DNA of 64,000 nucleotides from Candidatus Epulonipiscium fishelsonii (GTDB lineage Bacteria; Bacillota; Clostridia; Lachnospirales; Cellulosilyticaceae), in the NCBI GenBank assembly GCA_001983455.1, contig LJDB01000047.1, forward strand, positions 1 to 64,000, given 5' to 3'. Under the pieces are notes generated by a model. That model searched no databases and had not been told where the DNA came from. It saw only the letters and a program-made list of their open reading frames with translations. Numbering within the stretch: the stretch's first letter is position 1; each line of letters opens with the position of its first letter. Position numbers and translations under genes: made by a program. Shown one piece after another: positions 18,555 through 31,100 of this stretch.

Positions 18555-19280
18555 ATGGTTATATATTTTTCAGGTACTGGGAATAGTTACTGTGTGGCAA
18601 AAGAACTAGCAAAAAAACATAACGATAAAGTAGTACCTTTAAAGCATGCAGTTAATGACAATTCTAAACATATAATTTTTGTATTTCCAACCTATGCTGT
18701 TGATATACCACCAAATGTTGTAGAATTTATTAAAAACTTTGAATTTAAAAAGAATCAAAAAATTATGGGAGTAAGTGTTTCTGGTGGAAATAACGGAAAT
18801 TGTGAGCATTCTTTCTTAAAAATCATAGAAGCTAGAAATTTAAAAGTTTCTAAATTTAAAAATATTGTTATGACAGACAATTCTTTTTCAATTATGTTTG
18901 GTTCTAAGATAAAAAAAATCGAAGTAGATCTGCAAACAGTAGCACTAGAATTTTGGACAATGAAATATAACAAAAGAAAAGCAAAATACAATATGTTATA
19001 TAAACTATTTTATAAATTTATGTTTAATCCATTAGGCAAAAAACTACTGAAGAAAAAAGTAATTAATGATAAATGTATTGGATGTAAGAGATGTAAAAAA
19101 ATTTGCCCCGTAAATAATATTAGGATTATTAATGGTAAAGCAAAAATAGGCAATAACTGTGCGGAATGTTTTGGATGTATTCACTGGTGTCCTAAGCAAG
19201 CCATCAAAATCAGCCGAACTATAAAAAGAGCAGATCAATATCATAATAAAAATATTAAAATTACAGAATTTAACAAATAG
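18555..19280 (+). CDS. EFR1-type flavodoxin-ferredoxin protein
   Basis: Predicted electron-transfer protein of 241 residues. The N-terminus is a flavodoxin-like fold with the phosphate-binding loop YFSGTGNSYC; the C-terminus carries two [4Fe-4S] motifs, CIGCKRCKKICP and CAECFGCIHWCP. Such proteins shuttle electrons in anaerobes; the partner is unknown. AAAAGGAG lies upstream. A related gene on the opposite strand is at 24154-24954. Confidence 0.88.
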   Translation: MVIYFSGTGNSYCVAKELAKKHNDKVVPLKHAVNDNSKHIIFVFPTYAVDIPPNVVEFIKNFEFKKNQKIMGVSVSGGNNGNCEHSFLKIIEARNLKVSKFKNIVMTDNSFSIMFGSKIKKIEVDLQTVALEFWTMKYNKRKAKYNMLYKLFYKFMFNPLGKKLLKKKVINDKCIGCKRCKKICPVNNIRIINGKAKIGNNCAECFGCIHWCPKQAIKISRTIKRADQYHNKNIKITEFNK

Positions 19281-19312
19281 ATAGATTTTTGGTGAGCACG
19301 GTGTATGTGTAA

Positions 19313-19344
19313 GGAAGCACATTGTGCTCTATTAAAGTGCTTCC
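19313..19344. terminator. possible terminator between EFR1 gene and lacZ
   Basis: GGAAGCAC (19313-19320) pairs with GTGCTTCC (19337-19344), with an alternative pairing to a nearby GAGCAC...GTGCTC. Its position between convergent genes suggests a terminator, but no T run follows on either strand. Confidence 0.35.
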
Positions 19345-19355
19345 AATTGAAAAAG

Positions 19356-22418
<3,063 letters not shown>

Positions 22419-22427
22419 TTATCATCC

Positions 22428-22796
22428 TTACTTATGAGCAATACATTCAACTTCCACTAGTACATTTCTAGGCAAAGTTTTTACCGCAACACAAGACCTT
22501 GCTGGCTTATTTACAAAATACTTTTCATATACTTTGTTAAATTCAGCAAAGTCACTCATATCACTTAGAAAACATAATGTTTTAATAGCATTTTCAAATT
22601 TTGTACCTCCTGCTTCAAGAACAGCTCCAAGATTTTTCATAACTTGTTCAGTTTGTTCAGTGATATTTGTCCCAACAATATCCATAGTTGCTGGATCAAA
22701 AGGTACTTGACCAGATGTAAATACTAAATCTCCAAAAGTCATTCCTTGAGAATATGGTCCAATTGCAGCTGGTGCTTTGTCTGTTGAAATTTTCAT
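22428..22796 (-). CDS. ridA: RidA family enamine/imine deaminase
   Basis: Short 122-residue protein of the YjgF/YER057c/UK114 family, which hydrolyses reactive enamines and imines such as 2-aminoacrylate released by PLP enzymes. The family opening (APAAIGPYSQG) and the signature with catalytic Arg in ARSCVAVKTLPRNVLVEVE are intact. Length is normal. Start at 22796 with GGAGG seven bases upstream. It heads an apparent operon with lacZ, an unusual pairing that may simply reflect promoter sharing. Confidence 0.92.
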   Translation of the reverse strand: MKISTDKAPAAIGPYSQGMTFGDLVFTSGQVPFDPATMDIVGTNITEQTEQVMKNLGAVLEAGGTKFENAIKTLCFLSDMSDFAEFNKVYEKYFVNKPARSCVAVKTLPRNVLVEVECIAHK

Positions 22797-22854
22797 AATT
22801 TTCCTCCAAATTTTTATATTTTAACTAAAGAAATTATCCATTTCCTTAATTTTT

Positions 22855-22883
22855 ATTATATTTGATTTTGCTTTTTAAATCAA
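22855..22883 (-). promoter_or_regulatory. promoter of ridA-lacZ
   Basis: Read on the minus strand, TTGATT (22883-22878) and TATAAT (22860-22855) are separated by exactly 17 bases, about 60 bases before the ridA start. Confidence 0.55.
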
Positions 22884-23181
22884 CAAAAATAAGACTAAAT
22901 TCAATCCATTATTAACTCAATAAAGTAATATATTACTAATTTTTGGATATAATAAATAACTATATAAACCTTTTCTTTTAAAGCAATTATTTTTTGTGCA
23001 TAAATATTATTTTTAATGTTTATAATAAATATCTAAAGCAAAAATTGATATAATTTATTTATATTAAGCCCATATCAATTTTCAATAGCTAAAAAGATAT
23101 AAGATTTTTGTTAAAATAATGACTTAAAAATAAAATAGTAAAAACAATATGATTTTATTTTTATATAATTTTATATAAAAA
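22884..23181. other. intergenic region between ridA and MerR-like gene
   Basis: About 300 bases, extremely AT-rich, with no open frame or strong inverted repeat that I could see. It separates the two divergent promoters. Confidence 0.4.
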
Positions 23182-23210
23182 ATGACAAAGCAAAGAAAAT
23201 ATAGTATAAT
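23182..23210 (+). promoter_or_regulatory. promoter of the MerR-like gene
   Basis: ATGACA (23182-23187) and a perfect TATAAT (23205-23210) are 17 bases apart; the gene begins about 110 bases downstream. Confidence 0.55.
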
Positions 23211-23318
23211 AAGAATATAGTTTCAAAATGCCTTGATTAATATATTGATAAAATGTAATAATATATTATGCTATATATTAAATTTTAAGTTAGTACAGAC
23301 TATGAATGGGGGAAAATC

Positions 23319-24023
23319 ATGAGTAAAGAAACTTTCACAATTAAAGAAGCCTCCGATTATTTGGATGTAGAGCCTTATTTGATAAGGTATTATGAGAAAG
23401 AACTTGCCCTTAATATTTTAAGAAATGCTCAAGGACACAGAGTATTTTCCTTAGACAATATTGAAGTAATTAATTATATTACTGAATTGAGAGATCAAGG
23501 TATTGAATTAAAAGCTATAAAAAACGCATTAAAAGGTAAGGATTGCTGTAATATGAAAAATTTAGTTGAAGTTGCTGGAGCAATTTTAAGCGTACCACAA
23601 AAACCAGCTCATGGCACTGAGCAAGAGTCTGACTTTGGCACTGATCGAGAACTGAGTAGTGTTGAACAAACTTCTGTTAAAGATGTATCACCAGAAACAC
23701 AAGACAAACTTAAAAACTTTATTAGCACAGCTATTAAAGAATCTATGAATGAATCTAAAGAAGAAATTACTAATAAAATTAAACAAGAAATTAGTGAAGA
23801 AGTATTAGACTTGGTTGATAAAAAAGTTAGTGTTCTTCAAAGTGTAGTTGAAGAAAAAAATGAAAAGTTTGATAATATGGCAAGAGAAGTTCAAAGAATG
23901 AAAAGAGATATTGCAAACTTAGAATTGCAACATGTATCAATTAAACCTTCAATTTTTGAGAGACTATTTGGAAAAAAAGACACTAGTACTAAAGTGTCTG
24001 ATACTCAAAAGGTGCCATTATAA
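23319..24023 (+). CDS. MerR-like HTH protein with coiled coil
   Basis: 234-residue protein. Residues 5-75 are a MerR-type winged helix-turn-helix (FTIKEASDYLDVEPYLIRYYEKELAL, then LRDQGIELKAIKNAL). The middle is polar and probably disordered, and residues 115-215 form a long coiled coil (repeating hydrophobics in KESMNESKEEITNKIKQEI). A short conserved-looking end FERLFGKKD closes it. This plan (MerR head plus coiled coil, no ligand-binding domain) resembles RacA/Noc-like chromosome-organising or plasmid-type DNA-binding proteins as much as a classical metal or drug sensor; I do not assign a specific role. GGGGGAAA precedes the ATG. Confidence 0.75.
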   Translation: MSKETFTIKEASDYLDVEPYLIRYYEKELALNILRNAQGHRVFSLDNIEVINYITELRDQGIELKAIKNALKGKDCCNMKNLVEVAGAILSVPQKPAHGTEQESDFGTDRELSSVEQTSVKDVSPETQDKLKNFISTAIKESMNESKEEITNKIKQEISEEVLDLVDKKVSVLQSVVEEKNEKFDNMAREVQRMKRDIANLELQHVSIKPSIFERLFGKKDTSTKVSDTQKVPL

Positions 24024-24057
24024 CTAACATATATTTTAAAATATATGTTAGTTTTTT
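24022..24057 (+). terminator. intrinsic terminator after the MerR-like gene
   Basis: AACTAACATATATTTT and its exact complement AAAATATATGTTAGTT are adjacent (24022-24053), giving a long stem that ends in GTTTTTTAT. Confidence 0.85.
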
Positions 24058-24153
24058 ATGGTATTAAATACTATAAAAAGCCTTTGATTTTGATAAACAC
24101 TATACGTCAAATTTCAAATACAACTGCTGTAATCACTACTAGAGTATACGAAG

Positions 24154-24954
24154 TTATAATTTGGATGAGTCAGTGGTTATTACATCGGTTGAAGTTAAAT
24201 ACTCGTTAACATTATAACCATCTTTGAATGGTATAAATTTGTACAGCCTAGGATGTATAGCTTTTTTTGGGCATTTATAAATACATCCTAGACACATACT
24301 ACATTTAAACTTGAACTTGGGAGTTGCATTGTCTGATGGAACTATATTTTTCATAGGACAATTTTTCCAACAAATACCACAAGATATACAATCTTTATTA
24401 GCCTTTAAATCTATGCCAAACAATGGAGCTAAATATGTTTCTATCTTTCCAACACCTAACAATATTTTGGATTTAATCGGAATATTTATTACATCTACTT
24501 TATTGCAAATTATATCACTAGCTAGTTGTGTTATCTTCATATCTGCAGCATCTATAACTTCTCTCCCTTGTTGTCTAGACATTTTATAAATCAAATTAAC
24601 TGGCATAGCTACAACTCTATTTAATTTAATAGGGATTTTATTTTTATTTGCAATATCAATAAGGGGCTTTGTAGCTGCCTTATTAACCCAATACTCATTG
24701 CAACCTACAGCTATAAAACTAACATTTTTTATATTAGTAAGATGTTTTGCAAATTTTATAATTCTATTCGATACCCTAAAAGCAGTTATTGAACACATTA
24801 ATATCATATGATCACATTCTAAATTCATGTTTTTAGTTATTTTTAATAAATTGATTACTTCTGCCTCTTCTGATCTATTACTTAATTCATTCTTTAAGTA
24901 TTTTGCTAGATATTCTGTGTTTCCACTGGCACTTAAATATACTATTTTTGTCAT
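24154..24954 (-). CDS. EFR1-type flavodoxin-ferredoxin protein (second copy)
   Basis: 266-residue relative of the protein at 18555, with flavodoxin-like N-terminus (IVYLSASGNTEYLAKYL) and two C-terminal [4Fe-4S] sites, CISCGICWKNCP and CSMCLGCIYKCP. The phosphate loop reads SASGNTE rather than SGTGNS. It is probably an electron carrier; the partner is unknown. It lies 34 bases after the ABC-F gene on the same strand but has its own AAAGGAG site. Confidence 0.85.
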   Translation of the reverse strand: MTKIVYLSASGNTEYLAKYLKNELSNRSEEAEVINLLKITKNMNLECDHMILMCSITAFRVSNRIIKFAKHLTNIKNVSFIAVGCNEYWVNKAATKPLIDIANKNKIPIKLNRVVAMPVNLIYKMSRQQGREVIDAADMKITQLASDIICNKVDVINIPIKSKILLGVGKIETYLAPLFGIDLKANKDCISCGICWKNCPMKNIVPSDNATPKFKFKCSMCLGCIYKCPKKAIHPRLYKFIPFKDGYNVNEYLTSTDVITTDSSKL

Positions 24955-24988
24955 TGTTGTCTCCTTTCATTCTTGAAAATGTATGAGG

Positions 24989-26545
24989 TTAAACTAGTTT
25001 AGTGGTCCAATCTTCCACATTCCAAACGTCAGTAATAAATTGTTCATAGAACATAGGTTCATGAGAAACTAAAACAATAGTCCCGTTAAATTCTTTTAGT
25101 GCCTTGCATAGTTCATCTTTAGCCATGACATCAAGATGGTTAGTAGGTTCATCAAGCACTAATAAGTTTAATTCACGGTGTAATATTTTACACAATCTAA
25201 CTTTAGCATTTTCTCCACCAGAAAGAACTTTCATAAGACTAGTGATATGTTCTGTTGTAAGTCCACACTTAGCAAGTTCAGAGCGAACTTCATGATTTGT
25301 CATTGACGGATACGCATTCCACATTTCTTCTAGAGCAGTATTGTTGGTATCTTCTATATATTCCTGCTCAAAATAGCCATAGTCAATATTTTCACCATGT
25401 TCAACTTTTCCGCTAATTGGAGGAATAATTCCAAGCATTGTTTTTAGCAATGTAGATTTACCTAGTCCATTTACTCCACAAATAGCAATCTTCTTTCCTT
25501 TTTCAACTTTAAAATTTAGTGGTCTAGTTAGTGGTTCGTCATAACCAATAACTAAATCTTTTGCTTCTATTAAAAATCGGCTTGGAGATTTTGAGTACCT
25601 AAAGTTAAATATAGGCTTGATTTTTTCTTTTGGTCTTTCAAGTATGTCCATCTTGTCAAGTTGTTTCATACGGCTCTTTGCCATACCTGTTGTTGCAACT
25701 CGAGCTTTATTTCTTGCAATGAAATCTTCCAGCTTATCAATCTCTTTTTGCTGACGGTCATATGCTTTCTTTTCTTGAACTTTTTTCTGTTCGTATAGTT
25801 GTAAGAAATTATCATAATTGCCAACATACCGTGTAAGCTCACAATTTTCCACATGATAAATAATATTACATACAGCGTTAACAAAAGGAATATCATGAGA
25901 AACTAATATAAATGTATTTTCATATTCTTGTAAATAGCGTTTAAGCCACTCAATATGATTTTCATCCAGATAATTTGTTGGTTCATCCAAAATAAGTATA
26001 GTAGGATTTTGTAGAAGTAACTTTGTAAGTAGAACTTTTGTTCGTTGACCACCACTAAGTTCATTTACTAGTTTATCTAAACCAATATCACTAAGCCCTA
26101 GTCCTTGTGCAACTTCTTCAATTTTACTATCTAACATGTAAAATCCACTATTATCAAGGATATTTTGTATCTCAGAAGCATCTTCCATAAGCTTATTAAC
26201 TTCACTTTCAGAAGCTTCACCCATTTTGTCATACATCGCTATCATCTCTTTTTCAAGCTCAAAAAGCCCCTCAAAAGCCAATCTTAAATTGTCCCTTATA
26301 GTAGTACCTGCTTTCAATACTGAATGTTGATCAAGATATCCAACAACAACTCTGTTTGACCACTCCACCTTTCCCTCATCTGGCACTAGTGAACCTGTAA
26401 TGATGTTTAGAAAGGTAGATTTACCTTCACCATTTGCACCAATTAAAGCTACATGTTCCCCTTTCAATAAACGAAATGATACATTTTCTAAAATTGCACG
26501 TGAACCAAATCCATGTGTTACATTTTTTACATTTAAAACACTCAT
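24989..26545 (-). CDS. ABC-F family ATPase (ribosome-associated type)
   Basis: Soluble protein of 518 residues with two ABC cassettes and no membrane domain. Cassette 1 has GANGEGKSTF, LSGGQRTKVLL and LILDEPTNYLDE; cassette 2 has GVNGLGKSTLL, LSGGENAKVRL and LVLDEPTNHLDV. Between them lies the charged linker (EQKKVQEKKAYDRQQKEIDK, MAKSRMKQLDK) that enters the ribosomal E site in this family. Members either act as translation factors or protect ribosomes from antibiotics; sequence alone does not tell which. The second cassette's Walker A has Leu where Ala/Ser is common, which is tolerated. Start at 26545 with AAGGGAG upstream. Confidence 0.9.
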   Translation of the reverse strand: MSVLNVKNVTHGFGSRAILENVSFRLLKGEHVALIGANGEGKSTFLNIITGSLVPDEGKVEWSNRVVVGYLDQHSVLKAGTTIRDNLRLAFEGLFELEKEMIAMYDKMGEASESEVNKLMEDASEIQNILDNSGFYMLDSKIEEVAQGLGLSDIGLDKLVNELSGGQRTKVLLTKLLLQNPTILILDEPTNYLDENHIEWLKRYLQEYENTFILVSHDIPFVNAVCNIIYHVENCELTRYVGNYDNFLQLYEQKKVQEKKAYDRQQKEIDKLEDFIARNKARVATTGMAKSRMKQLDKMDILERPKEKIKPIFNFRYSKSPSRFLIEAKDLVIGYDEPLTRPLNFKVEKGKKIAICGVNGLGKSTLLKTMLGIIPPISGKVEHGENIDYGYFEQEYIEDTNNTALEEMWNAYPSMTNHEVRSELAKCGLTTEHITSLMKVLSGGENAKVRLCKILHRELNLLVLDEPTNHLDVMAKDELCKALKEFNGTIVLVSHEPMFYEQFITDVWNVEDWTTKLV

Positions 26546-26800
26546 ATTAAAACTCCCTTAAAAAAATATTTTCTATCAACATTGTATTATATGGCTAGGT
26601 AAAATGATAGGTCAAGGGTGAATCATGTTAATCTTTGACTTATTTTGAATATTTATTAAATATCTGGTTCTATATTTTGTTGAATAACAATAATTTAAAT
26701 ATTGATGTAGCTGATAAGGAAACTTTTAAGACGCAACTAGCAAGTGAATATGAATTATTTGAATAACTAATTCCTACACTAAGATTAGACTTGACCAGTA
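26546..26800. other. intergenic region with gene remnant
   Basis: Mostly AT-rich. A short plus-strand frame from about 26680 to 26766 encodes a tail with DVADKETFKTQLASEYELFE followed by a stop. It has no start or ribosome-binding site of its own and looks like the last part of a lost gene. Confidence 0.35.
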
Positions 26801-26839
26801 AAATAAAGAGAAAAGACCTTTGAACTTTTCTCTTTATTT
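26801..26839. terminator. strong bidirectional terminator
   Basis: AAATAAAGAGAAAAG (26801-26815) pairs perfectly with CTTTTCTCTTTATTT (26825-26839); the arms are themselves A- and T-rich, so the hairpin can act in both directions. Confidence 0.7.
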
Positions 26840-26873
26840 TGGATGAGATATATTTTTTTACTACAGAGATTTG

Positions 26874-27020
26874 ATTATAATTTATACCGTCTATATCTTA
26901 GACAGTATGCAGATATGATAATTTAAATCTTATGTCCTCTGTAAAGTCTATTCCAGTCTTACTGATCTGTTTCATAGATGTCTCCTTTTTTTGCTGTCCA
27001 TGTATAAATTAGAAATAAAA
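26874..27020 (-). pseudogene. partial duplicate of the 5' end of the Rpn-tail gene
   Basis: About 145 bases match the promoter-proximal end of the neighbouring gene (27927-28071) with an offset of 1053 bases. Copy start codon at 26975 and its AGGAGAC site are kept; it reads MKQISKTGIDFTEDIRFKL and then SYLHTV and a stop. So the intact gene is flanked, at its 3' end, by a second truncated copy of its own 5' end in the same orientation, as left by a partial tandem duplication. Confidence 0.75.
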
Positions 27021-28028
27021 TTAATGACTAAATTTTTTTATTTCTTCTACACTCAATTTAAATTTTTCTGCTATTTCATCTATGGGTACATTCATTTCTA
27101 AATAGGCTATTATTTGTCCCTCTACTCTACCTTTTTCCATACCTTTTTCCATACCTTTTTCTATACCTTCAAGCAGACCTTCTTCACGACCTTCTTCTCT
27201 ATCACTTCTTGTCAAAAAACTTGCATAATCCAAATTTGATGTTACCATTTCTTTTATCTCCTTATTGATTTTTAGATACTCACATAGTTTATATACTTCC
27301 TTAAATACGTCATCTGATAAATCTAGTTCTCCCTTTAATAGAAAGTCCAACCATATTTGTAACCTATTATTCGTTTTATATTTAGTGCTTTCTCTTAATT
27401 TTGGATGTGATATATTTATTAAATATGAATGTCCTAATTCATGCATCTTTAAACTAGCTCTACTTTGTACTCCAAATGCTGTTGTAACTACTTCCACTAA
27501 CACATCATCCTTAAACTGTGGTACTTGCTTTATAGGTAGCAACCACATAGCTGCTGCCATTCCCGTCTCTTTATGATTTGATGAATCATACGCTAGTTCA
27601 TTTGCACCTGCTATTAATCCTTTTCCCACTCTAAATATTAAATATTTATCTGCTTTATTTTGCATTTCTAAAGTTGTAGAATTTACCCACTTTTTTTCGA
27701 GAGAAACCTTCTTATACGTATACACTCTGCAATCAGACAATATTTCTTGAGTTTTATTTATTATTTGTGCAATAGTATTATTTTTATCTGTTTGTATTGA
27801 TCGTATTTTTTTAATAGTAGAATACGGCAACAATACAGGTTTTACCTCATCACTAGGGGCTATTTTAATTTTGCGAGGAAGTATACTTCCAAATACATTT
27901 ATTACATCTTTCACTACTGGAATTGGGTTATAACTTATACCGTCTATATTTTGAACAGTATGCAGACATAATAATTTAAATCTTATGTCCTCTGTAAAGT
28001 CTATTCCAGTCTTAATGATCTGTTTCAT
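27021..28028 (-). CDS. protein with Rpn/PD-(D/E)XK-type C-terminal tail
   Basis: 335-residue protein. The tail (about residues 275-335) is characteristic: a charged run with GIEKGMEKGMEKGR, encoded by a 12-base tandem repeat at about 27133-27175, followed by QIIAYLEMNVPIDEIAEKFKLS, a helix-turn-helix-like end seen in Rpn-family recombination-promoting nucleases/putative transposases. The N-terminal two thirds is not a clear Rpn nuclease to my eye, though SLEKKWVNSTTLEMQNKADK...FRVGKG could contain part of a PD-(D/E)XK core. It is stand-alone, with terminators on both sides and AAAAGGAGAC before its start. Its 5' end is duplicated downstream (26874-27020). Function is uncertain. Confidence 0.6.
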   Translation of the reverse strand: MKQIIKTGIDFTEDIRFKLLCLHTVQNIDGISYNPIPVVKDVINVFGSILPRKIKIAPSDEVKPVLLPYSTIKKIRSIQTDKNNTIAQIINKTQEILSDCRVYTYKKVSLEKKWVNSTTLEMQNKADKYLIFRVGKGLIAGANELAYDSSNHKETGMAAAMWLLPIKQVPQFKDDVLVEVVTTAFGVQSRASLKMHELGHSYLINISHPKLRESTKYKTNNRLQIWLDFLLKGELDLSDDVFKEVYKLCEYLKINKEIKEMVTSNLDYASFLTRSDREEGREEGLLEGIEKGMEKGMEKGRVEGQIIAYLEMNVPIDEIAEKFKLSVEEIKKFSH

Positions 28029-28106
28029 AGATGTCTCCTTTTTTGCTGTCCATTTATAAATCAGAAATAAAGTACATGTACAATTTATAGATGAATACAG
28101 TTATTA

Positions 28107-28133
28107 AGAAAGGCGAATAACATTCGCCTTTCT
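28107..28133 (-). terminator. intrinsic terminator after purL
   Basis: AGAAAGGCGAAT (28107-28118) pairs perfectly with ATTCGCCTTTCT (28122-28133) over three bases. On the minus strand it follows purL directly and runs into TTAATAAC. Confidence 0.75.
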
Positions 28134-28143
28134 ATATTGTTTT

Positions 28144-31100
28144 TTATAGAAAATAATCTACTGCACCTTGAAATATAGGGCAATCTGGATATCTTGGTAC
28201 ATTTTTATAAAGATTATCTCCAAAACGTTCATTATGACCCATTTTTCCAAGTATACGACCATCAGGTGAAGTTACACCTTCAATAGCCATCATTGACGCA
28301 TTTGGATTAAAGTTTATATTAAGAGTAGGATTTGCATCCCCATCTACATATTGAGTTGCAATTTGACCATTCTCTATTAAATTTTCCAACATATCAGAAG
28401 TAGCAATAAATCGTCCTTCACCATGAGAAATTGGCACCGTATGGATTTCGCCTACCTTTGTATGCATAAACCATGGAGAATGATGTGCACAAACCCTAGT
28501 GTTTACAAGACGAGATTGATGTCTTGAAATTCTATTAAATGTTAGTGTCGGATTGTTTGCACATGGCTCTACAATTTTTCCAAAAGGTACAAGACCAAGT
28601 TTAATTAGTGCTTGGAAACCATTACAAATTCCTAACATTAATCCGTCATTATCGTTTAAGAAAGTGTGGATTGCGTCTTTCATACGTTCATTTCTCAAGA
28701 ATGCAGTAATAAACTTACCCGAACCATCAGGTTCATCTCCTCCACTAAAGCCTCCTGGCAAGCCAATAATTTGAGACTGTTTAATCTTTTGCTCCATTAT
28801 TCTAAGAGATTCATTTATTCCAGCAGGAGTAAGATTGTTAATTACAAAAGTATCAATAGTTGCTCCTGCTTTCTCAAAAGAATATGCCAAGTCATACTCA
28901 CAATTTGTCCCAGGAAAAACAGGTATTAAAACTCTTGGCGAAGCATATTTAACTTTTGATTTAATGTTAGATTTTTTAATGCACCTAATTGTTGGAATAA
29001 TAATGCGTTCTTCTGGAATACTAGACAAGTATACAGGTTCAAGTGGTTTAATCCATATACTTTTTAATTCTTCAATATCCCACATTTCTGTTATATTTTC
29101 AGATGAAATGTTTACTATGATTTCAGCGTTATCAATTGTTTTTCCAATGCATATTCCTACACTAATTTCGTCAACCGCTTCAACAATAATACTGCCATAA
29201 TTCACTTCAAATAATTCTTTAGCTTCCAAGACATTAATTTTTGCCCCTATATCATTTCCAAAGACCATCTTGGTGACTGCTTCACAAATACCGCCTTTAC
29301 CTATTGCATAAGCTGAAACAATTTTCTTTTCTTTAATAAGTTCATTGATTACTTTAAAGTTATCAATTAAGTTTGTGACATCAAGAATTCCATCTTCATT
29401 ACATTTAGTAGATATACTGTAAATATAATTTCCAGACTGTTTAAATTCTGGAGAAACAATATCATTAACATTAGCAACACATAGCGAAAAAGCAATTAGT
29501 GTATTTGGAACATGCAAATCCTCAAAAGTCCCTGACATTGAATCCTTACCTCCAATAGCAGGAACGTTAAAATCAAGTTGTGCTCTTAAAGCTCCTAAAA
29601 GACTGGCAAAAGGCAACCCCCAGTTCTTTGGATTTGTACCCAATCGTCTAAAGTATTCTTGATAAGATGACCAGCATTTCTCTATATTTCCACCAGTAGC
29701 AATAATTTTGGCTAAAGAATGAACTACACTGTAATACGCACCTTCAAATGGTGAATTGTCTGATAGTTCTGGATCAAATCCATATGCTTTTATAGTACAA
29801 GTGGTAGTTTCAGCATTTTCAACAGGGATTTTTGCAACCATAGCTTGAGCAGGAGTAAGCTGGTTTTTTCCCCCAAGAGGCATTAAAACTGTTCTTGATC
29901 CAATAGTTGAGTCAAATTTTTCAATTAATCCACGTTTTGAACATACATTCAAATCTTTTAATGTTGCTTCAAATTGTTCTCTTAAGTTAGCTGAAATTTC
30001 TTTCTTACACTTCATAGAAGGGGTAACTTCCACATCCATATATTTTTTTGCACCATTTGAACTTAGAAAGTCCCTACATAAATCAACAACTTGTTCTCCA
30101 TTCCAAATCATTTTTAGACGATTTGTACTAGTCACTTTTGCAACTTCAGTAGCTTCAAGATTTTCTTCGTTTGCAAGCTCAATAAATTTTTCAACATTTG
30201 ATGGGCTTACTACAACTGCCATACGTTCTTGTGACTCACTAATAGCTAGTTCAGTTGCATCAAGTCCTTCATACTTTTTAGGTACTAGGTCTAGGTTTAT
30301 ATCAATACCATCTGCAAGTTCGCCAATTGCAACACTCACTCCACCCGCACCAAAATCGTTACATCTTTTTATAAGTGTAGTAACTTCTTTCTTTCTAAAT
30401 AACCGTTGAATTTTACGCTCTTCTGGAGCATTGCCCTTTTGTACTTCTGCACCACATTCTGTTAAAGATGCAACTTCATGAGATTTTGATGAGCCAGTTG
30501 CACCACCACAACCATCTCGCCCTGTTCTTCCTCCCAATAAAATTATTGCATCTCCATCTTTTGGAGTTTCTCTAACCACATTTTCCGCTGGTGCGGCCCC
30601 AATTACTGCTCCAACTTCAAGATGTTTTGCTACATATCCATCATGGTAAATTTCGTCAACCAGGCCTGTTGCCAATCCAACCTGATTACCATACGAGCTA
30701 TATCCTTCTGAGGCAACGGTCACAATTTTACTTTGAGGCAATTTCCCTTTTAATGTTTCTGAGACAGGTTTAAGTGGATTTCCTGAGCCTGTTATACGCA
30801 TAGCTTGATATACATAGCTTCTCCCTGAAAGCGGATCACGAATGGCTCCACCAAGACATGTCGCAGACCCTCCAAAAGGCTCTATTTCAGTTGGATGGTT
30901 GTGTGTCTCGTTCTTAAACATAACTAGCCATGGTTCTATCTTTCCATTTACATCAACATCAACTTTTACACTACAAGCATTAATTTCTTCAGATTCATCC
31001 AACGCTTGCGTCAACCCTTTTGATTTCAGATACTTTACTCCAATACACGCCATATCCATCAATGTAATTGGTTTATCTTTGCCCGCATACAACTCTTCAC

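Noticed and set aside
28553-29200. Several plus-strand frames inside purL
   Set aside because: They are antisense shadows of a highly conserved enzyme and lack start signals.
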